Positions 14,809-17,711 of a stretch of DNA of 17,711 bases are shown piece by piece. Position 1 is the first letter of the stretch. Each line of letters opens with the position of its first letter. The stretch is from assembly GCA_009783865.1 (NCBI GenBank), contig WRCR01000026.1:1-17711 (forward strand). Reading direction: 5' to 3'. The translations under genes and the position numbers were made by a program. The DNA comes from Planctomycetaceae bacterium. GTDB lineage: Bacteria; Planctomycetota; Planctomycetia; Pirellulales; Thermoguttaceae. The notes beneath the pieces are model-generated. The model was not told the DNA's origin, ran no database searches, and worked only from the letters and a program-made list of their open reading frames with translations.

Positions 14809-14842
14809 TCGTTCTTGAACGAAAACATGAAAGTGCTATAAT
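14809..14842 (+). promoter_or_regulatory. Leaderless promoter with overlapping palindrome, upstream of the helical-repeat gene
   Basis: TTGAAC (14815-14820), a 16-base spacer, then consensus TATAAT (14837-14842), which ends six bases before the ATG at 14849. Transcription should begin at the ATG itself. The -35 lies inside a perfect inverted repeat, TCGTTC-TT-GAACGA (14809-14822), placed where a bound repressor would block polymerase. Confidence 0.6.
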
Positions 14843-14848
14843 ACAGCC

Positions 14849-15727
14849 ATGACAGCAATATCCGCTAAACTCTACGAAGCGTTTGAAAAAATCCGCCTCG
14901 GCAAAGTCGAAGAAGGAACCCGGTTGTTCGACCGGGTGGACGGCTTTGATACCGTCAAGTCCGTCGCCCTTGCCGAGTTGAGTTATTTCCGTCACGATTG
15001 GAAACGGGGAATGCAATTTGTCCGCGATTTTCTTGAATCCGAACAGGACTGGGAAACGGTTCGGGGGTTCATGAGCGGTTACAAAGAACACCACCTCACG
15101 TTGCTTGTCCTTTGTGCCTGTCAACTCGATGCATGGAAAGAAAGTCGGGCGTATCTTCAACAACTCAAGAAAAAACAAGACACGTCCGCTAACACTAACC
15201 CCAATACATCACATCGCTACAAAAACTACAATATGTATCATCAGGCGATTTCTTTGATTTCTGACCCGGAAAACATAAAACGCCGCTTTTGGGAATCCCG
15301 TCCAAGATTGAAAGAGGAAGGAAAAATCAACTTGGAATCATTGGAACGTATTGCCAAAACTGTCGTACCAGAACATCGCAGCAGAAGGATAGAACGACGT
15401 TGGAAACAATCTCGCTCCTTTGACGATGTGGTCCACGATGCTTACTCAAAAGCGGCAACAGAGGTTCATCTCACAATTTACGAACGGTATTCAGACCGGC
15501 TGGACAAGGCAAAATCGCATCAAGAAGCGGCGAAGTCCTATATTGCATTGGGGAACGAGCGGGAAGCAAAGGAAGCGATTCGGCGATACCTGCGGTGTTG
15601 GGAATTCAAGGAACCGTTTCAAGTTGCGCCGATTGTTCTCTTTACCGACCATGAACTTTGGGCGGTGATGTCTGACCGGCGTTTTACCGAATCGCTGCTT
15701 ACCATTCCGCACCATCGGGAGTCGTGA
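14849..15727 (+). CDS. Hypothetical protein with TPR-like helical repeats
   Basis: A 292-residue protein I cannot assign to a family. It is cytoplasmic by composition (no signal peptide or membrane segment). Residues 5-110 look like paired helices of TPR type (KLYEAFEKIRLGKVEEGTRL, then ALAELSYFRHDWKRGMQFV). Residues 110-205 are highly charged and Lys/Arg-rich. Residues 220-255 form another TPR-like pair (QEAAKSYIALGNEREAKEAI). The C-terminus ends with FTDHELWAVMSDRRFTESLL. This points to a protein-binding scaffold, with no catalytic motif visible. It has the best leaderless promoter in the window, a palindrome over its -35 and a strong terminator, so it is a self-contained transcription unit. 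Function unknown. Confidence 0.72.
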   Translation: MTAISAKLYEAFEKIRLGKVEEGTRLFDRVDGFDTVKSVALAELSYFRHDWKRGMQFVRDFLESEQDWETVRGFMSGYKEHHLTLLVLCACQLDAWKESRAYLQQLKKKQDTSANTNPNTSHRYKNYNMYHQAISLISDPENIKRRFWESRPRLKEEGKINLESLERIAKTVVPEHRSRRIERRWKQSRSFDDVVHDAYSKAATEVHLTIYERYSDRLDKAKSHQEAAKSYIALGNEREAKEAIRRYLRCWEFKEPFQVAPIVLFTDHELWAVMSDRRFTESLLTIPHHRES

Positions 15728-15735
15728 TGTCCGGA

Positions 15736-15774
15736 GAGCGGGAAACAATAATAGTTTTCCGCTCGTTGTTCTTT
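15736..15774 (+). terminator. Rho-independent terminator after the helical-repeat gene
   Basis: GAGCGGGAAAC (15736-15746) pairs with GTTTTCCGCTC (15754-15764) as an 11-base stem with one G-U pair and a 7-base A/T loop, followed by GTTGTTCTTT. It starts nine bases after the stop at 15727, in the 68-base gap before the convergent galK end. The hairpin may also stop galK transcription, but no T tract follows on that strand. Confidence 0.7.
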
Positions 15775-15795
15775 GCCGTGCCGCTCTGCCAACAT

Positions 15796-16977
15796 CTATT
15801 CTTTCGGACAATACGCTCCGCGCGCCGCTTGAGTGGCAAAGGCAGTCGGCAAGATGCCGGTTTGTCTTTCATACCTCTGCGAAACGCTTTCAATAACATC
15901 ATTAATCTTGTCCGTATCCACCAGCGAAACAGTACAGCCGCCGAAGCCGCCGCCAGTCATTCTTGAACCGAATACGCCCTTTTGCTTTGACGTAACGTCA
16001 ACCAGTATATCGACTTCGGGACAGGTTATTTCAAAGTCGTCTTTCATAGACGCATGACTTTCATACATCAATTCGCCGCAGTGTTTCCATTCTTTCTCCG
16101 TCAATGCTTCCGCCATCGCAAGTGTTCGGGCGTTTTCCGTAATGACATGTCTTGCTCTTCGGAAACATATATCGCCGTCAATTTCTTTGTCGAATACTTC
16201 CTTTTTCGCTTGCAGCAGTTCCAAGTCAGCATCGCGCAGCATCGGCACGCCCATTAACGCAGCGGCTTTTTCGCATTGCCGCCGTCTGTCGGGATATTCA
16301 CTGCCGGTGAGCGTATGTTTCACGTTGCTGTTGATAATGAGAACCGAAACATTGGGCGAATCCATCGGAATCATCTTCGGCACCTTACTGCGGCAATCCA
16401 GCAGCATGGCAAAACCTTTTTCGCCCATTGCCGAGATAAACTGGTCCATAATTCCGCAAGGCATTTTAGCGTACAAGTGTTCCGCTTTTTGACACAGCAG
16501 TGCTTTTTCAACGGGGTCAAGTTTTTTACCGGCAGCCGATTCGAGTAAAGTTGCAACGGCAACTTCCAGCGAAGCACTGCTCGACAATCCTCCACCGAGC
16601 GGCACATCGGAAACCACCACGGCACGGAACGGTGGAATTGTCAAGCCCGCTTCAAAAACGTTCTGAACCGTTCCTTGAATATAACTGAACCAAGCAACAT
16701 GCAGCGGCGGCTTTGCCGAACCGTCAACCTGAACAAATGCCGACTTATTTTTATACATACTGTAAAACTCGGCATCGGTTTCCGCTTCTGCGGGACCGGC
16801 AACGATAACGGTATAACGTTCAATCGCCATTGGAAAAACAAAGCCGTCGTTGTAATCGGTGTGTTCGCCGATGAGATTAACCCGTCCGGGTGCGGCGGCG
16901 AACCATTGCGGCTCTTTGCCGTATTTTCTCGCATAAACGGTTGCCGCTGATGATACTAATGATTCTACATCTGCCAT
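15796..16977 (-). CDS. galK: Galactokinase
   Basis: A 393-residue GHMP kinase that phosphorylates galactose at C1, the entry to the Leloir pathway. The galactokinase signature GRVNLIGEHTDY is at 31-42. The ATP loop VPLGGGLSSSAS is at 125-136. Catalytic R32 and D178 (GIMDQF) correspond to the base and its partner in characterised galactokinases. The third GHMP motif, SRMTGGGFGGC, is near residue 345. Length is normal. The ATG at 16977 has AAGGAAGG five bases upstream, the strongest SD apart from that of the right-edge gene, and its own promoter at 17001-17030. It lies 26 bases after fabZ in the same direction, so it may also be read from the fabZ promoter. No galT, galE or mutarotase gene is present here. 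Confidence 0.95.
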   Translation of the reverse strand: MADVESLVSSAATVYARKYGKEPQWFAAAPGRVNLIGEHTDYNDGFVFPMAIERYTVIVAGPAEAETDAEFYSMYKNKSAFVQVDGSAKPPLHVAWFSYIQGTVQNVFEAGLTIPPFRAVVVSDVPLGGGLSSSASLEVAVATLLESAAGKKLDPVEKALLCQKAEHLYAKMPCGIMDQFISAMGEKGFAMLLDCRSKVPKMIPMDSPNVSVLIINSNVKHTLTGSEYPDRRRQCEKAAALMGVPMLRDADLELLQAKKEVFDKEIDGDICFRRARHVITENARTLAMAEALTEKEWKHCGELMYESHASMKDDFEITCPEVDILVDVTSKQKGVFGSRMTGGGFGGCTVSLVDTDKINDVIESVSQRYERQTGILPTAFATQAARGAYCPKE

Positions 16978-16982
16978 AATAA

Positions 16983-16990
16983 CCTTCCTT
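16983..16990 (-). promoter_or_regulatory. Strong ribosome binding site of galK
   Basis: AAGGAAGG on the minus strand, five bases before the ATG at 16977. It fixes the start. Confidence 0.75.
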
Positions 16991-17000
16991 ACTTTGTATA

Positions 17001-17030
17001 ATTTTACATTACTTTACTTTGTTCTGTCAA
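17001..17030 (-). promoter_or_regulatory. galK promoter embedded in the end of fabZ
   Basis: On the minus strand, TTGACA (17025-17030) and TAAAAT (17001-17006) are 18 bases apart. The -35 lies inside the last codons of fabZ, and the -10 begins with the fabZ TAA stop (17004-17006). It would let galK be transcribed independently of fabZ. Confidence 0.55.
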
Positions 17031-17480
17031 AGCACAGGCGAAGTCAAACTGCACGCTTAACTTTCCGTTCAGCGTAACTTTTGCGTGAAGGAAATATACA
17101 CTGCTCATTTTATCCTTGAATTTGACCTCAATAAAAATCGTATCGCCGGGTTTGACAATTTGTTTGAATCGTGCTTCTCCCATTTTGGCAACGACCGGCA
17201 CGCGGCTTCCGAGGGATTCACCTGCATAAATTCGGGTGAGTAAAATTGCACCCGCCTGCAACGCCGCCTCGCATTGCAGAACGCCCGGCACAACCGGCAT
17301 ACCGGGGTAATGTCCTTGAAAGAAAAACTCATCGCCGGTGAATGTTTTTTTACATATCATCCGTTTGTCTTCGAATTCGATAATTTCATCGACAAGGAGA
17401 AACGGTTCCCGGTGCGGTATTGCCGCTTTTACTTCGTCCAGTTTTTCCTGCGCTCTATCCGATACAGTATTGTGCGGCAT
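17004..17480 (-). CDS. fabZ: 3-hydroxyacyl-ACP dehydratase, FabZ family
   Basis: A 158-residue hotdog-fold protein. IPHREPFLLVDEI (21-33) and GHYPGMPVVPGV (56-67) are FabZ hallmarks. Catalytic H57 lies in GHYPG and E71 in LQCEAALQ. It removes water from 3-hydroxyacyl-ACP in fatty acid elongation. Planctomycetes often carry several FabZ-like paralogues, so this may be a secondary copy acting in a special lipid pathway; no other fab or lpx gene is adjacent. The start at 17480 fits the common N-terminal length. A near-consensus promoter at 17531-17559 gives a leader of about 44 bases, without a clear SD. galK follows after 26 bases. Confidence 0.88.
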   Translation of the reverse strand: MPHNTVSDRAQEKLDEVKAAIPHREPFLLVDEIIEFEDKRMICKKTFTGDEFFFQGHYPGMPVVPGVLQCEAALQAGAILLTRIYAGESLGSRVPVVAKMGEARFKQIVKPGDTIFIEVKFKDKMSSVYFLHAKVTLNGKLSVQFDFACALTEQSKVM

Positions 17481-17485
17481 GATTA

Positions 17486-17505
17486 TTGTTTCAACGTTGT
17501 TTCAA
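17486..17505. repeat. Tandem 9-base direct repeat upstream of fabZ
   Basis: TTGTTTCAA occurs at 17486-17494 and 17497-17505, an 11-base period, i.e. one helical turn. It lies in the fabZ leader. It could bind a regulator, or be chance in an A/T-rich stretch. Confidence 0.3.
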
Positions 17506-17530
17506 AAAAAGATACTACCTCCTGACGGCT

Positions 17531-17559
17531 ATTTTAACCGCTGATGCCTGTGATGTCAA
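17531..17559 (-). promoter_or_regulatory. Near-consensus promoter of fabZ
   Basis: On the minus strand TTGACA (17554-17559), exactly 17 bases, then TAAAAT (17531-17536). Transcription would begin near 17524. Confidence 0.65.
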
Positions 17560-17680
17560 CCGTGTAGGTAAGATTACCAGTCCGATTGCAAGTTTTTTTC
17601 CCTAACAATTTTGCAGTTTCTTCGTATTAACGTAAGTGCGGTGCGTCAGCGTCAAAGTTTTGCCAAAAGTTTCCATTCAC

Positions 17681-17685
17681 GGAGG
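17681..17685 (+). promoter_or_regulatory. Strong Shine-Dalgarno of the right-edge gene
   Basis: GGAGG five bases before the ATG at 17691. This is unusual here, where most starts lack an SD, and suggests an efficiently translated gene. Only weak promoter candidates (e.g. TATTAA at 17625-17630) are seen upstream. Confidence 0.65.
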
Positions 17686-17690
17686 TTAAA

Positions 17691-17711
17691 ATGAACACTT
17701 CAATCCTGCAA
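17691..17711 (+). CDS. Start of an unidentified gene, partial at right edge
   Basis: An ATG preceded by GGAGG opens a frame of seven codons (MNTSILQ) to the window edge. It diverges from fabZ. Too little is visible to suggest a product; the ribosome site is the whole basis for the call. Confidence 0.5.

Noticed and set aside
14693..15178. 161-codon minus-strand ORF
   Set aside because: It is antisense to the helical-repeat gene and its end translates the lutB upstream region and the 19-base repeat; no protein family is recognisable.
1..17711. CRISPR array, tRNA, insertion sequence or prophage
   Set aside because: I saw no regularly spaced repeats, no tRNA-like cloverleaf, no transposase and no phage structural genes on either strand.

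Overview
The window looks like chromosome from a member of the Planctomycetota, or a close relative in the PVC group. Four things point that way: a DUF3488/transglutaminase membrane protein, the alternative GlmU-like nucleotidyltransferase, a relic of a Hanks-type Ser/Thr kinase, and generally weak or absent Shine-Dalgarno (SD) sequences. This is inference from gene families, not a phylogeny. The biotin synthase has the pattern I associate with enzymes of obligate anaerobes, so an anaerobic lineage is plausible. I see no tRNA, rRNA, CRISPR array, insertion sequence or prophage. No gap between genes exceeds about 210 bases.

Layout, left to right. (1) 1-1960, minus strand: a ketose 3-epimerase-type TIM barrel, then a DUF3488/transglutaminase membrane protein that runs off the left edge; the two form an operon. 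(2) 1961-2128: two divergent promoters. (3) 2129-3370, plus: a GlmU-like sugar nucleotidyltransferase/acetyltransferase. (4) 3509-5899, plus: a single-chain nuclease plus adenine methyltransferase, probably a Type IIG restriction-modification enzyme and the only defence-type gene here. (5) bioB (minus) diverges from an fsr-like MFS exporter (plus). (6) thrC (plus) has a near-perfect sigma-70 promoter; a kinase relic follows directly after its stop. (7) ubiA/mqnP-type prenyltransferase (minus) diverges from a secreted two-module alpha/beta hydrolase (plus). (8) lutB (minus) converges on the hydrolase and diverges from an unknown helical-repeat protein (plus). (9) galK (minus), preceded by fabZ (minus). 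A new gene with a strong SD starts at the right edge.

Most of this is housekeeping metabolism: biotin, threonine, quinone prenylation, lactate oxidation, galactose and lipid synthesis. The genes are mostly single, often in divergent or convergent pairs. The more unusual material is: the kinase relic (9700-9846); several -10 boxes only 6-9 bases from start codons, suggesting leaderless mRNAs; the variant cluster ligands in BioB; the stand-alone nuclease-methyltransferase; a secreted esterase whose first hydrolase module has lost its nucleophile; and a 19-base exact repeat shared by two intergenic regions. I did not find a convincing new multi-gene system.
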